DNA of 41,756 bases from Psychrobacter pasteurii (GTDB lineage Bacteria; Pseudomonadota; Gammaproteobacteria; Pseudomonadales; Moraxellaceae): the NCBI RefSeq assembly GCF_900162815.1, contig NZ_FUGD01000107.1, positions 1 to 41,756 on the forward strand, in the 5' to 3' direction. The notes below the pieces were generated by a model. That model made no database searches and was not told where the DNA came from. It saw nothing but the letters and a program-made list of their open reading frames with translations. Shown one piece after another: positions 1 to 8,038 of this stretch. How positions within the stretch are numbered: the first letter of the stretch is position 1; every line of letters begins with the position of its first letter. The position numbers and the translations under genes are program-made.

Positions 1-1
1 G

Positions 2-82
2 CATGATAGAGATATCAATGCTGCTAAGAACATCCTTGCGGTCGGGCTTGACCGTCTAGCTGTAGGAATCCCCTCGGTTTAG
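2..82 (+). CDS. tnpB: TnpB (IS200/IS605 OrfB) C-terminal end, cut by window
   Basis: The frame from base 2 reads HDRDINAAKNILAVGLDRLA and a few more residues before a TAG stop at 80-82. The D-R-D-x-N-A-A-x-N-I-L block is the conserved end of TnpB, the RNA-guided nuclease encoded by IS200/IS605 elements, just after its zinc ribbon and including the last RuvC aspartate region. Only 26 codons are in the window, so it cannot be said whether the gene is intact upstream or whether a TnpA partner is present. Confidence 0.8.
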   Translation, partial: HDRDINAAKNILAVGLDRLAVGIPSV

Positions 83-99
83 CGAGGGGAGGAGGTCAA
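70..99 (+). repeat. IS200/IS605 right-end hairpin and probable element boundary
   Basis: A perfect 7-bp stem (CCCCTCG, 70-76, pairing with CGAGGGG, 83-89) overlaps the tnpB stop codon and is followed by GGAGGTCAA, ending at 99. Subterminal imperfect palindromes followed by a short cleavage tetranucleotide such as TCAA are usual for the right end of this family. The same segment forms the 3' scaffold of the omega RNA. The exact boundary at 99 is inferred. Confidence 0.55.
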
Positions 100-242
100 A
101 AATCCATCAACAACATTCAAACCACAGTCGCTTAACCCATGATTTGATATAATCAAAAGTCATTAAAGCTCTGCAAATTTAACTATAGCCAACAACCTCT
201 TTTTCAAAAAAAAGCCATACCTCACATAAAAAAGCCAAAATT

Positions 243-1781
243 ATGAATTATCAAAACAGTTACGTCACCTTAGATCCCCGCCTTTATAACCGACAGCCAC
301 CTACCGCCTTAAGTAATCCAAGAGCAGGACACTTTAATCCGCTGGTTGCTAAGCGCTTAGGCTGGGATGAAGATCCAGATTTAATAGAAAATTGGGTTGA
401 GATATTATCGGGTAACTATGTGCCTGAAGAGTTTGATCCTTTGGCTATGGCTTATGCGGGTCATCAGTTTGGTCAATGGGCCGGACAACTTGGTGATGGT
501 CGCGGGCTACTGATGGCTCAAGTTATTGATAAACAAGGTGAGCTTACAGACTTACATTTAAAAGGGGCTGGCTTGACACCCTACTCTAGAATGGGAGATG
601 GCCGAGCTGTATTACGTAGCACAATTCGAGAATATTTGTGTGGTCATGCCATGTCTTGTCTGGGTATCCGTTCCTCTAGCTCTTTAGGCTTCGTTACCTC
701 CGATACCTCAGTTAGACGGGAGACAGTAGAGCAAGGTGCGGCACTGATGCGGGTAGCAGATACCCACATTCGCTTAGGTCATGTTGAATGGATCGCAAGC
801 TTCGCTCCTGACTTATTGCCAAGCTTTACCCAGTATATGATAGAGGCTTATTACCCTGAGCTAACCACGTCACAGACTCCGGTCGCTGACTTTATCACGG
901 AAGTAGTGACCTGTACCGCTACCATGATTGCCGATTGGCAATTGATTGGCTTTGCTCATGGGGTTATGAATACTGACAACTTATCCATCACTGGCACTAC
1001 GTTAGATTATGGCCCATTTGGCTTCTTAGAAAGATTTGACCCTGCTTGGATTAACAACCACTCAGATTATTCAGGCCGTTATGCATATCAAAATCAGCCA
1101 GCTATTGGTCATTGGAACCTAAATGTATGGATGATGCATTTTATGCAACTGTCTGGCAAAGCTTTGTTTAATGACAATAAAGAGACCCTAAGCCGCGAAG
1201 TCTTGGCTCAGTGTCTGGCCAAATACGAGACAAGCTTTATGTCGCACTATCAACAAGGCATCTGTAAAAAACTAGGTCTGCCTTGGGATAGCCTAACAGG
1301 TAATGATTCAATAACCGAAGTGGTTAACGAGACGTTGAAATTGGCTTTTGAGCTTCTAGAATTTATGGAAACCAATAAGCTGGACTATACCAATAGCTTT
1401 AGAGCCTTAATTGCGATCATTGATAGTGACAGCAATCCTTATGAAGCCGGACTATTAAAAGCAATAGATGCCGAATTAGATGCTGAGCAACAAACCATTT
1501 GGGCTCAGTGGCAACAGCGCTATCTAACTCATCTTGAATCAATAAATGCAAATAAATCTGAGGTCGTTAAATATCTCAAAGACACCAACCCAGTTTATGT
1601 ATTACGCAATAGCATGGCGCAGCGTGCCATTACTAAAGCTGAGTCAGGGGACTTTAGTGAGGTAGATAGATTGTTCCAGCTACTAACCACGCCCCACAAA
1701 CAACATGAAAAAGCAACCGCTGAGGATACTACTGCCCCAGATAAAGAGGCAAAACCTTTAATCATCAGCTGTTCATCATAA
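243..1781 (+). CDS. selO: Protein adenylyltransferase SelO (YdiU/UPF0061)
   Basis: Full-length 512-residue SelO pseudokinase, which transfers AMP from ATP to Ser/Thr/Tyr of target proteins and is linked to oxidative stress responses. Visible family marks: GHQFGQWAGQLGDGRG (73-88), LKGAGLTPYSRMGDGR with the nucleotide-binding lysine K107, the long conserved block to about 182, HGVMNTDN with D245, and the DYG motif (255-257) that replaces the kinase DFG. The protein ends ISCSS, matching bacterial homologues that have Cys where animal SelO has selenocysteine. ATG at 243; no strong Shine-Dalgarno is visible. Monocistronic as far as can be seen. Confidence 0.96.
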   Translation: MNYQNSYVTLDPRLYNRQPPTALSNPRAGHFNPLVAKRLGWDEDPDLIENWVEILSGNYVPEEFDPLAMAYAGHQFGQWAGQLGDGRGLLMAQVIDKQGELTDLHLKGAGLTPYSRMGDGRAVLRSTIREYLCGHAMSCLGIRSSSSLGFVTSDTSVRRETVEQGAALMRVADTHIRLGHVEWIASFAPDLLPSFTQYMIEAYYPELTTSQTPVADFITEVVTCTATMIADWQLIGFAHGVMNTDNLSITGTTLDYGPFGFLERFDPAWINNHSDYSGRYAYQNQPAIGHWNLNVWMMHFMQLSGKALFNDNKETLSREVLAQCLAKYETSFMSHYQQGICKKLGLPWDSLTGNDSITEVVNETLKLAFELLEFMETNKLDYTNSFRALIAIIDSDSNPYEAGLLKAIDAELDAEQQTIWAQWQQRYLTHLESINANKSEVVKYLKDTNPVYVLRNSMAQRAITKAESGDFSEVDRLFQLLTTPHKQHEKATAEDTTAPDKEAKPLIISCSS

Positions 1782-2054
1782 TTATCTTGGGCTTTGCCAA
1801 ATATTTTTCATGTAAAAAACTGTGATTAAAGCCTGTAATACAAGATATATACTCTGAGAATCTGTATAATCACCCTATTACTGACGCAATAGACAATTCT
1901 AAACATTGCACACGTCATTAATAACGTTAATAATATTTAGTGACTAACCCCCTAAAATTAGTATCGTAAAATGCTAATATATAGGGGTCAAATGCCACAA
2001 ATTTGAGTCTCCCGTTTGCGGATTTCCTTTTTCTAAAGATAATTGGTCTTAAAC

Positions 2055-4394
2055 ATGAGCGATAACACTTCTAATTCAAACACCACTGAAATTAACGACA
2101 TCAATTCGATGAATAAAGAGCAATTCGAGCAGTCCGCCCTGCATTACCACGAGCACCCTATCCCAGGTAAAATCTCAGTCACTCCTACTAAGCAAATTGC
2201 TAACCAACACGATTTAGCTCTGGCTTATTCTCCAGGTGTGGCGGTTCCTTGTTTGGAAATCCAAAGAGACCCAAAACTTGCAGCAAAATACACTGCTCGT
2301 AATAACCTAGTGGGTGTTATTACCAACGGTACAGCTGTATTGGGCCTAGGTAATATTGGTCCATTAGCTTCAAAGCCAGTAATGGAAGGTAAAGGCGTTC
2401 TATTCAAAAGATTCGCGGGTATTGATGTATTCGATATTGAAGTTGCTCAAAACGATCCTGACAAGTTCATTGAAGCGGTAGCCTCTCTTGAGCCAACCTT
2501 TGGTGGTATTAACTTAGAAGACATTAAAGCCCCAGAATGTTTCAAAATCGAGCGCGAATTACGTAAGCGCATGAACATTCCTGTGTTCCATGATGACCAA
2601 CATGGTACTTCAATTATTGTTGGTGCTGCTTTAATCAACGCCCTACAACTTATTGATAAAAAAATTGAAGACATCAAAGTAGTTTGTTCTGGTGCTGGTG
2701 CTGCAGCTATTTCTTGCTTAGATTTAATTTGTGCCCTAGGCGTGCAGAAATCTAACATCTTCGTTTCAGACTCACGCGGTATCATCTCAACCAAACGTGA
2801 CAACTTAGATGAAAGCAAACAGCGTTATGCTCGTGACACAGATGCCACTAGCCTTGATGATGTAATGGATGATGTGGATATGTTCCTAGGCTTATCAATG
2901 CCAGGTATCCTAACACCAGATATGATCAAGCGTATGGCTCGTGATCCAATTATCTTTGCACTAGCTAACCCTACTCCAGAAATTATGCCTGAGTTGGCTC
3001 ATTCTGTTCGTGATGACGTTATCATGGCAACAGGTCGTTCAGACTATCCAAACCAGGTAAACAACGCTCTTTGTTTCCCTTATATCTTCCGTGGTGCTCT
3101 TGATGTGGGTGCAACGACAGTAAACGAAGAGATGAAGATTGCTTGTGTACACGCTATTGCAGCAATGGCGCACGTAGAAGCAACCCCTCTACAAGGTCAG
3201 AAGTACATTGATACTAGCAAGAGCTTTGGTAGAGAGTATCTAATTCCTGGTCCGCTCGAGCCAAACCTAATTATTGAAATCGCTCCTGCCGTTGCTAAAG
3301 CAGCGATGGATTCAGGCGTAGCAACCTTGCCTATCGAAGACTTTGATGCCTATCGTCAGAAGCTTTCGGCGTTCGTTTATAACTCAGCCTTCGTTATGAA
3401 GCCTTTATTCGCTCGTGCGAAAGAAGATCCAAAACGTATTGTGTACTGTGAAGGTGAAGATCCAGACGTATTACGTGCGGTACAGGTAGTGGTAGACGAA
3501 GGTCTAGCTAAACCTATCTTAGTCGGTCGCCCAAGTGTTATTGAGTCACAAATCAATGCCTTAAACCTACGTCTAAAAGCAGGTTCTAACATCGAAATCG
3601 TTAACCAAGATGACGATCCTCGTTACAAAGAGTACTGGCAGCACTACTACGAGAAGAACAAACGTAAGGGCGTAAGTGTTGAACTTGCTCGCCGTGATGT
3701 TCGCCGTAAAACCACTCTAATTGGTTCATTATTGGTAGAAAAAGGCGCTGCTGATGGTATGATTTGTGGTACCTTCAGTTACTATAACCTACACCTAAAC
3801 TTTGTAGAAAGAGTGATTGGTAAGTCAGAAGGGGTTAATAACTTCTACTCAATGAACGCGGTGTTAATGCAAAACCGTAACCTATTCATTGCTGACACTT
3901 ACATCCATGAAGACCCAACTGCTGAACAATTGGCTGAAATGACTATCTTGGCAGTAGATCAAATGCGCCGCTTCGGTATCACGCCTCGCGTTGCTCTACT
4001 TTCACACTCAAACTTCGGTACCTCTAACCGTGATAGTGCGGTTAAAATGCGTAAAGTATACGAACTATTGACTGAAATGAACGTAGACTTTGAGTTTGAT
4101 GGTGAAATGCATGGTGATGCGGCATTAGATGACCGTATCCGTGCCCAAGACTTGCCAGCCAGTGTCTTAAATGGCCCTGCTAACCTATTGATTATGCCAA
4201 CCATGGATGCGGCTAACATTGCCTTCAACCTATTGAAGACAGCGACTGGCAGTGCCACCATTGGTCCAATCTTATTGGGTGCAAGCAAACCAGTTCATAT
4301 CTTAACCCCATCAGCTACTGCTCGTCGTATTGTTAACATGACCGCTTTAGCAGTAACTGAAGCTCAAGATATCGAAGCAAATAACGCTGAGTAA
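2055..4394 (+). CDS. maeB: NADP-dependent malic enzyme with phosphotransacetylase-like domain (MaeB)
   Basis: Two-domain protein of 779 residues from the ATG at 2055; an in-frame TTG at 2043 would add four residues and is less likely. Residues about 20-430 are malic enzyme ([11 protein letters not shown] near the start, [20 protein letters not shown], the Rossmann stretch [13 protein letters not shown]). Residues about 445-770 are a phosphate acetyl/butyryltransferase-like domain, typically regulatory in MaeB. It oxidatively decarboxylates malate to pyruvate with NADPH formation. Codon use is strongly biased towards CGT/GGT/GCT-type codons, suggesting high expression. A clear terminator follows. 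Confidence 0.96.
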   Translation: MSDNTSNSNTTEINDINSMNKEQFEQSALHYHEHPIPGKISVTPTKQIANQHDLALAYSPGVAVPCLEIQRDPKLAAKYTARNNLVGVITNGTAVLGLGNIGPLASKPVMEGKGVLFKRFAGIDVFDIEVAQNDPDKFIEAVASLEPTFGGINLEDIKAPECFKIERELRKRMNIPVFHDDQHGTSIIVGAALINALQLIDKKIEDIKVVCSGAGAAAISCLDLICALGVQKSNIFVSDSRGIISTKRDNLDESKQRYARDTDATSLDDVMDDVDMFLGLSMPGILTPDMIKRMARDPIIFALANPTPEIMPELAHSVRDDVIMATGRSDYPNQVNNALCFPYIFRGALDVGATTVNEEMKIACVHAIAAMAHVEATPLQGQKYIDTSKSFGREYLIPGPLEPNLIIEIAPAVAKAAMDSGVATLPIEDFDAYRQKLSAFVYNSAFVMKPLFARAKEDPKRIVYCEGEDPDVLRAVQVVVDEGLAKPILVGRPSVIESQINALNLRLKAGSNIEIVNQDDDPRYKEYWQHYYEKNKRKGVSVELARRDVRRKTTLIGSLLVEKGAADGMICGTFSYYNLHLNFVERVIGKSEGVNNFYSMNAVLMQNRNLFIADTYIHEDPTAEQLAEMTILAVDQMRRFGITPRVALLSHSNFGTSNRDSAVKMRKVYELLTEMNVDFEFDGEMHGDAALDDRIRAQDLPASVLNGPANLLIMPTMDAANIAFNLLKTATGSATIGPILLGASKPVHILTPSATARRIVNMTALAVTEAQDIEANNAE

Positions 4395-4430
4395 ATAGCC
4401 AAATAACCTTTGCTTATTACTCAATAAAAA

Positions 4431-4455
4431 AGCCAGCGCAATGCTGGCTTTTTTT
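4431..4455 (+). terminator. Rho-independent terminator after maeB
   Basis: 7-bp stem AGCCAGC (4431-4437) with GCTGGCT (4443-4449), loop of five, then a run of T. It lies 37 bp after the maeB stop. Confidence 0.9.
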
Positions 4456-4523
4456 ATGCTTTAAATTTTAATATAGGTCACTTGGATTCGTTAACTATAT
4501 AGATGAGCCCTAAACAGTTTTGA

Positions 4524-5174
4524 CTAAATGATTGCGTTCATCCGCAAAACACCCAACAATACAGCCAGCACCAAGACCAATAAGAAAGCGTGCAATAACG
4601 TTGAATCTAAAATAGAGACTACCTGAGCATTGGGGTCTCGCACAATATTATAGCTTTTTTGCTGCGCCTCATAGCTTTGATTCACATCATCGAACTTACG
4701 CATGATCTCTAAAAAATGTTCAAGAAACCATTCAGACCACTCTAAAGGTTTAAAAGGGATAAACTTCATTAGTTCAGGTGACTGGGCTTGTATTGTCCCT
4801 TTACACCACAAACTTTCATCTAAGCTCAAGCTACGCATACGCCAATCATCAAAGCTATAATGCTCAATAGGCTTTAATAAATTAACCCTAAGTTTTTTAT
4901 GTCTTTTATCTTGAAATATTCTGTCCATTAAGGGCAGCAGTGCCTGCTTGGTACCTTCTAAGCACTGTAAAAAGTATTTTTGATTATTACAAAGCATGCC
5001 CTTAATATTATTTTTGCGGTTATAGTCTTCAGAGTGAGTACGAATATGCTCAAATAGCAAGGGGTCTGGCAAGGCTTGTTTACTAATATTACTTACATAC
5101 ACCAGTCTAATTAAGGTGGTATCATTAAACTCATTCATGGCTTTTTTCAAGTGATCATAGCTTGAAATCATCAT
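4524..5174 (-). CDS. BLUF-domain blue-light sensor with C-terminal membrane anchor
   Basis: 216 residues. The BLUF flavin-binding domain covers about 19-115: LIRLVYVS with the FAD-interacting Tyr26, Asn52, Gln70 in FLQCLEG, a D-K-R-H stretch (89-92) and W111-R-M113 at the end. All the residues needed for the blue-light hydrogen-bond switch are visible. A hydrophobic segment at about 187-210 near the C-terminus looks like a single membrane anchor, so the light signal is probably read at the membrane or by a partner; no effector domain is present. The start at 5174 has a GGAG about nine bases upstream. Stands alone between convergent and divergent neighbours. Confidence 0.9.
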   Translation of the reverse strand: MMISSYDHLKKAMNEFNDTTLIRLVYVSNISKQALPDPLLFEHIRTHSEDYNRKNNIKGMLCNNQKYFLQCLEGTKQALLPLMDRIFQDKRHKKLRVNLLKPIEHYSFDDWRMRSLSLDESLWCKGTIQAQSPELMKFIPFKPLEWSEWFLEHFLEIMRKFDDVNQSYEAQQKSYNIVRDPNAQVVSILDSTLLHAFLLVLVLAVLLGVLRMNAII

Positions 5175-5368
5175 TTACTTAAACTCCGTTATGGCTCATT
5201 ACTCAAAGCATTTATTGAAAGGCTTTGCATTATAACAAACTGGTCCATTTAACGGCTGTATAATTTAGCATATATTAAAATTCACATTTTTTAAATGTTA
5301 GCTTAAAAACAAATAGGGTTTAATTTTACCCATAAAAAATCCGTATAGACAAGGTATTGAGGAAGGTT

Positions 5369-6580
5369 ATGCAGGTATACATGGTTGGGGGCGCAGTTCG
5401 CGATAAATTGCTCAAAAGAGCTTATACTGATAAAGATTTCGTGGTAGTCGGTGCCACACCGGAGCAGATGCTACAGGCAGGCTTTATTCAGGTAGGTGAC
5501 GACTTCCCAGTATTTCTGCACCCCAAAACTAAAGAAGAATATGCGCTGGCTCGTACAGAACGTAAATCTGGAAAGGGCTACAAAGGCTTTGAAGTCTATG
5601 CTTCACCTGAAGTGACTATCGAAGAAGATTTATTACGCCGCGACCTAACCATTAATGCTATGGCCATTGAAGTCAAAGGATTAATGGATGACACCCCCAT
5701 CACAGGAGAGGTTGTTGACCCTTATAACGGTCAGCAAGATATCAAAGACAAGGTCTTACGCCATGTATCCGAAGCCTTTAGCGAAGACCCCCTTAGAGTA
5801 TTAAGAATCGCCCGATTTTATGGCAGGTTTTATGACCCAAAACTTGAGCAGGATAAAAATGAGCATAACTTCATTGTTGCCCCAGAAACCATAGCTTTAA
5901 TTGGGAAAATCAATGATAGTGATGAGCTTAAACATTTAACTGCTGAGCGAGTATGGCAAGAAACCAGTCGCGCCTTACTACAAAACTCACCTCAAGCTTA
6001 TATCGACTGTCTGATGAAAGTCGGCTCCCTCCCCCATGTTATGCCTAATTTGGCTGAGGCTTTAAGCAATAATTCTACTAAAGACTTGGTATTTGGTGCT
6101 TTGCAGATAGCTGGCCAGCAGAACTTTAACTTGGCTCAACGCTGGGCTATTTTGATGTTAGCGTTTACCACAGAACCCATGGATCAACTAGAAAGCTCAG
6201 TCAATTTAGAGGGGTGTCAATCTTGGTTAGCAGAAGCCAAAGCCTTAGCCCAGTTATTGAAAGTGCCTAAAAAGATTGCCCAGTTTGCACAGGCTTATAT
6301 CACGTGTTATCCGTATTTGACACACTATGCTCAGCTTACAGCAGAAGACATTGCCAAACTTATTACTATAACTAAAGCGGATAAAAGCGAGCTTGAGCTT
6401 AGTGAGTTGTTACAAGTACACAAGGTGGTTCAACTTAGCTATCAGCAGCTGCAATTTAGCAAGTATATTCAGGCCTTTAAGGCCATTACCATTAATGATG
6501 TGGATGAGGGTTTAAAAGGCAGTGCCATTGGTGAGGCCATACATCAAGCTAGAGTTGAGGCGATTGCCAAAATTAAATAA
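5369..6580 (+). CDS. cca: CCA-adding tRNA nucleotidyltransferase
   Basis: 403 residues from the ATG at 5369, which has GAGG about six bases upstream; an in-frame TTG at 5357 is less likely. Class II nucleotidyltransferase core: MVGGAVRD (5-12), the metal-binding pair D21 and D23 in TDKDF, and RRDLTINAMA. It builds or repairs the CCA end of tRNAs. The length matches the E. coli multifunctional enzyme, but I see no H-D-x-G-K motif in the C-terminal half, so the HD phosphohydrolase site may be degenerate. It lies just upstream of a tRNA gene that already encodes CCA. Confidence 0.94.
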   Translation: MQVYMVGGAVRDKLLKRAYTDKDFVVVGATPEQMLQAGFIQVGDDFPVFLHPKTKEEYALARTERKSGKGYKGFEVYASPEVTIEEDLLRRDLTINAMAIEVKGLMDDTPITGEVVDPYNGQQDIKDKVLRHVSEAFSEDPLRVLRIARFYGRFYDPKLEQDKNEHNFIVAPETIALIGKINDSDELKHLTAERVWQETSRALLQNSPQAYIDCLMKVGSLPHVMPNLAEALSNNSTKDLVFGALQIAGQQNFNLAQRWAILMLAFTTEPMDQLESSVNLEGCQSWLAEAKALAQLLKVPKKIAQFAQAYITCYPYLTHYAQLTAEDIAKLITITKADKSELELSELLQVHKVVQLSYQQLQFSKYIQAFKAITINDVDEGLKGSAIGEAIHQARVEAIAKIK

Positions 6581-6609
6581 AAAACTGTCACAAATTTAGC
6601 GAGTTACGC

Positions 6610-6640
6610 TTGCAAAATTATATTTTTCAGGTAATATAAT
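6610..6640 (+). promoter_or_regulatory. Probable promoter of the CAU tRNA
   Basis: TTGCAA (6610-6615), 19-bp spacer, then TATAAT (6635-6640), about 36 bp before the tRNA. The perfect -10 supports it; the spacer is slightly long. Confidence 0.55.
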
Positions 6641-6675
6641 GCGTCTAATAAAGCTGATTAAACAGCTTGTTATCA

Positions 6676-6752
6676 GGGCTCATAGCTCAGTTGGTTAGAG
6701 CAGAGGACTCATAATCCTTTGGTCGCTGGTTCGAGTCCAGCTGGGCCCACCA
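6676..6752 (+). tRNA. tRNA with CAU anticodon, probably tRNA-Ile2 (lysidine-modified)
   Basis: 77-nt cloverleaf with a GGGCTCA acceptor strand pairing with TGGGCCC, D-loop AGCTCAGTTGGTTAGAG, anticodon loop CTCATAA, T-arm GGTTCGAGTCC and encoded CCA. The anticodon arm and variable region (ACTCATAATCC followed by TTTGGTCGCTGG) resemble E. coli ileX more than the elongator Met tRNA, so Ile2 is favoured. Its 3' 49 nt serve as the phage attachment core, and the tRNA remains intact after integration. Confidence 0.93.
6704..6752 (+). repeat. attL core (49-bp direct repeat)
   Basis: Bases 6704-6752 (anticodon arm to CCA end of the tRNA) recur exactly at 41348-41396. The base before (G against C) and after (G against A) differ, so 49 bp is the full identical length. 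Confidence 0.95.
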
Positions 6753-6771
6753 GTTAATACATTGATATCAA

Positions 6772-6801
6772 AGGCTTTCAGACTACTGAGAGCCTTTTTT
6801 A
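6772..6801 (+). terminator. Phage-borne terminator downstream of the tRNA
   Basis: 10-bp stem AGGCTTTCAG (6772-6781) with CTGAGAGCCT (6786-6795), one G-T wobble, 4-nt loop, then T6. It lies on the phage side of attL, so integration supplies the tRNA with a replacement terminator. Confidence 0.88.
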
Positions 6802-6819
6802 TTGTCTGCTATTTTTATG

Positions 6820-6848
6820 AGTACTCAAAAAGTACCCCAATAGTACCC
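6820..6848. repeat. Left arm-type site array (AGTACCC, 11-bp phase)
   Basis: AGTACTC at 6820, AGTACCC at 6831 and AGTACCC at 6842 start exactly 11 bp apart. The same heptamer at the same spacing occurs beside the integrase at 41203 and 41214. Position on both sides of the att core suggests integrase arm-binding sites of attP; this is inference. Confidence 0.6.
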
Positions 6849-6862
6849 GCCGTTGCTATTTT

Positions 6863-7426
6863 TTACTTCCACGGCAACTGCCAGTGGGGGCCATCTTTAA
6901 AGCTAGTCCAGTCCCCGCCCCACTCTACACGAATGTTTAGCTCCTTGGCTGCCTGCTTCACTGCTTTAGCAAGCGGATAGTAGTCATTCCAATCCCAAGA
7001 TACAGCACCGTTCTTAATTGGTGCGATATCGACAGCATCGCCAGTCAAGTGTCGGCTATTCATTGTCTTAGATTTGCCATTTGCTACCAGCCACTTTTGA
7101 CGCTGAATGTCACGCTTGCCTTCTAAAACAACAAAATCAATCGGAGTAATCTCAATCGCTCTTTTAATTAGTCGCTGAAGCTCTGGCTTAGTAGTGTGCA
7201 GTCGCTCTAAGCTTTTAGCTGATAGCTTGTAGTTACTACCGGTTGTCGGCTCCAATTTTTCTTGAGTTGCATCAACGCCCTGATGCTGCTTACAGTGATT
7301 CGCTGCCTCTACCATCGCATAAAATGCAGCCTGGCTCATATTGCCCCAAACACCGTCTACTTCACCATCGTAAAATCCATTGTGCTTTAAAGTAGCTTGC
7401 AGATTCTTAACTGTCGCTTCTTTCAT
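6863..7426 (-). CDS. Endolysin: peptidoglycan-binding domain plus M15 peptidase
   Basis: 187 residues from the ATG at 7426, which has GGAG seven bases upstream; longer in-frame starts lack this. Residues about 3-40 look like a PG_binding_1 repeat (L-Q-x-x-L-K-x-x-G-F-Y-x-G-x-x-D-G-x-W-G). Residues 90-187 are an M15 (VanY-like) zinc peptidase: SRHLTGDAVD with H126 and D133, E168 in the catalytic position and H181 in GPHW. It should cleave the stem peptide of murein at lysis. There is no signal peptide, so it needs the holin encoded just upstream. Last gene of the late operon. Confidence 0.9.
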   Translation of the reverse strand: MKEATVKNLQATLKHNGFYDGEVDGVWGNMSQAAFYAMVEAANHCKQHQGVDATQEKLEPTTGSNYKLSAKSLERLHTTKPELQRLIKRAIEITPIDFVVLEGKRDIQRQKWLVANGKSKTMNSRHLTGDAVDIAPIKNGAVSWDWNDYYPLAKAVKQAAKELNIRVEWGGDWTSFKDGPHWQLPWK

Positions 7427-7481
7427 TTTTTTCTCCAGACGTAAAAAAGCCCCAATCAAGGGGCCAGTTAGTTGGTAATCA

Positions 7482-7874
7482 CTACTTGCTGATTATTGCG
7501 AGTGCTGCGTCTTTAATCTCTTTGATTACTGCTGACAAGGGCTTACCTTGCATCAATGCTACAGACTGATAAACAATACCAATCGCTAACATGCCAAAGA
7601 CGGCCCATAGCAACATGATTGCTCCATGTGTCATGACGCTATATTTTTGATAGTCCATGAGCTCGATATGCGCTGCACCGCCAAAGAGCGAAACAGTTAC
7701 TGCTATGGTGAACTTGATAATAACCGACATATTGACCTGTATTTTTCCGTCTTTGCCGATGTCTCCGCTCAGCATCAGACCAAAAATAGCACCAATAACG
7801 GCTGCAAAAACCTTAGGCAAGAATGCCAAAAGCTTTAGTAAAATGATATCCCAGAAGGGTGTATTATTTGGCAT
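7482..7874 (-). CDS. Holin-like membrane protein
   Basis: 130 residues from the ATG at 7874 (AGGAG five bases upstream). A longer open frame to 8057 runs through two terminators and is rejected. Three hydrophobic segments are visible: about 9-35, 48-72 and 83-107, with a charged C-terminal tail (KEIKDA). Position immediately before the endolysin and this topology fit a class I holin, which permeabilises the inner membrane at a set time. No specific family recognised. Confidence 0.72.
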   Translation of the reverse strand: MPNNTPFWDIILLKLLAFLPKVFAAVIGAIFGLMLSGDIGKDGKIQVNMSVIIKFTIAVTVSLFGGAAHIELMDYQKYSVMTHGAIMLLWAVFGMLAIGIVYQSVALMQGKPLSAVIKEIKDAALAIISK

Positions 7875-7897
7875 TGGATCTCCTAAATTTTGATAAT

Positions 7898-7920
7898 AAA
7901 AAACCCTCAAAAGAGGGTTT
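7898..7920 (-). terminator. Terminator between tailspike and holin (second)
   Basis: 8-bp stem AAACCCTC (7901-7908) with GAGGGTTT (7913-7920) and 4-nt loop; read on the minus strand it ends in a T-run. Lies 24 bp before the holin start. Confidence 0.8.
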
Positions 7921-7934
7921 CCATGTTGGTTGCA

Positions 7935-7961
7935 CAAAAAAGCCAGACACGAAGTCTGGCT
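7935..7961 (-). terminator. Terminator between tailspike and holin (first)
   Basis: 8-bp stem AGCCAGAC (7941-7948) with GTCTGGCT (7954-7961), loop of five, T6 on the minus strand (A-run 7935-7940). Read 78 bp after the tailspike stop. Confidence 0.88.
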
Positions 7962-8038
7962 AATTCGTAAAAGACATTTAGAAGCGGTATTGCCCCTGCT
8001 AATTTTTAACGATAAAAGATTTCTATTGCATGTATAAC

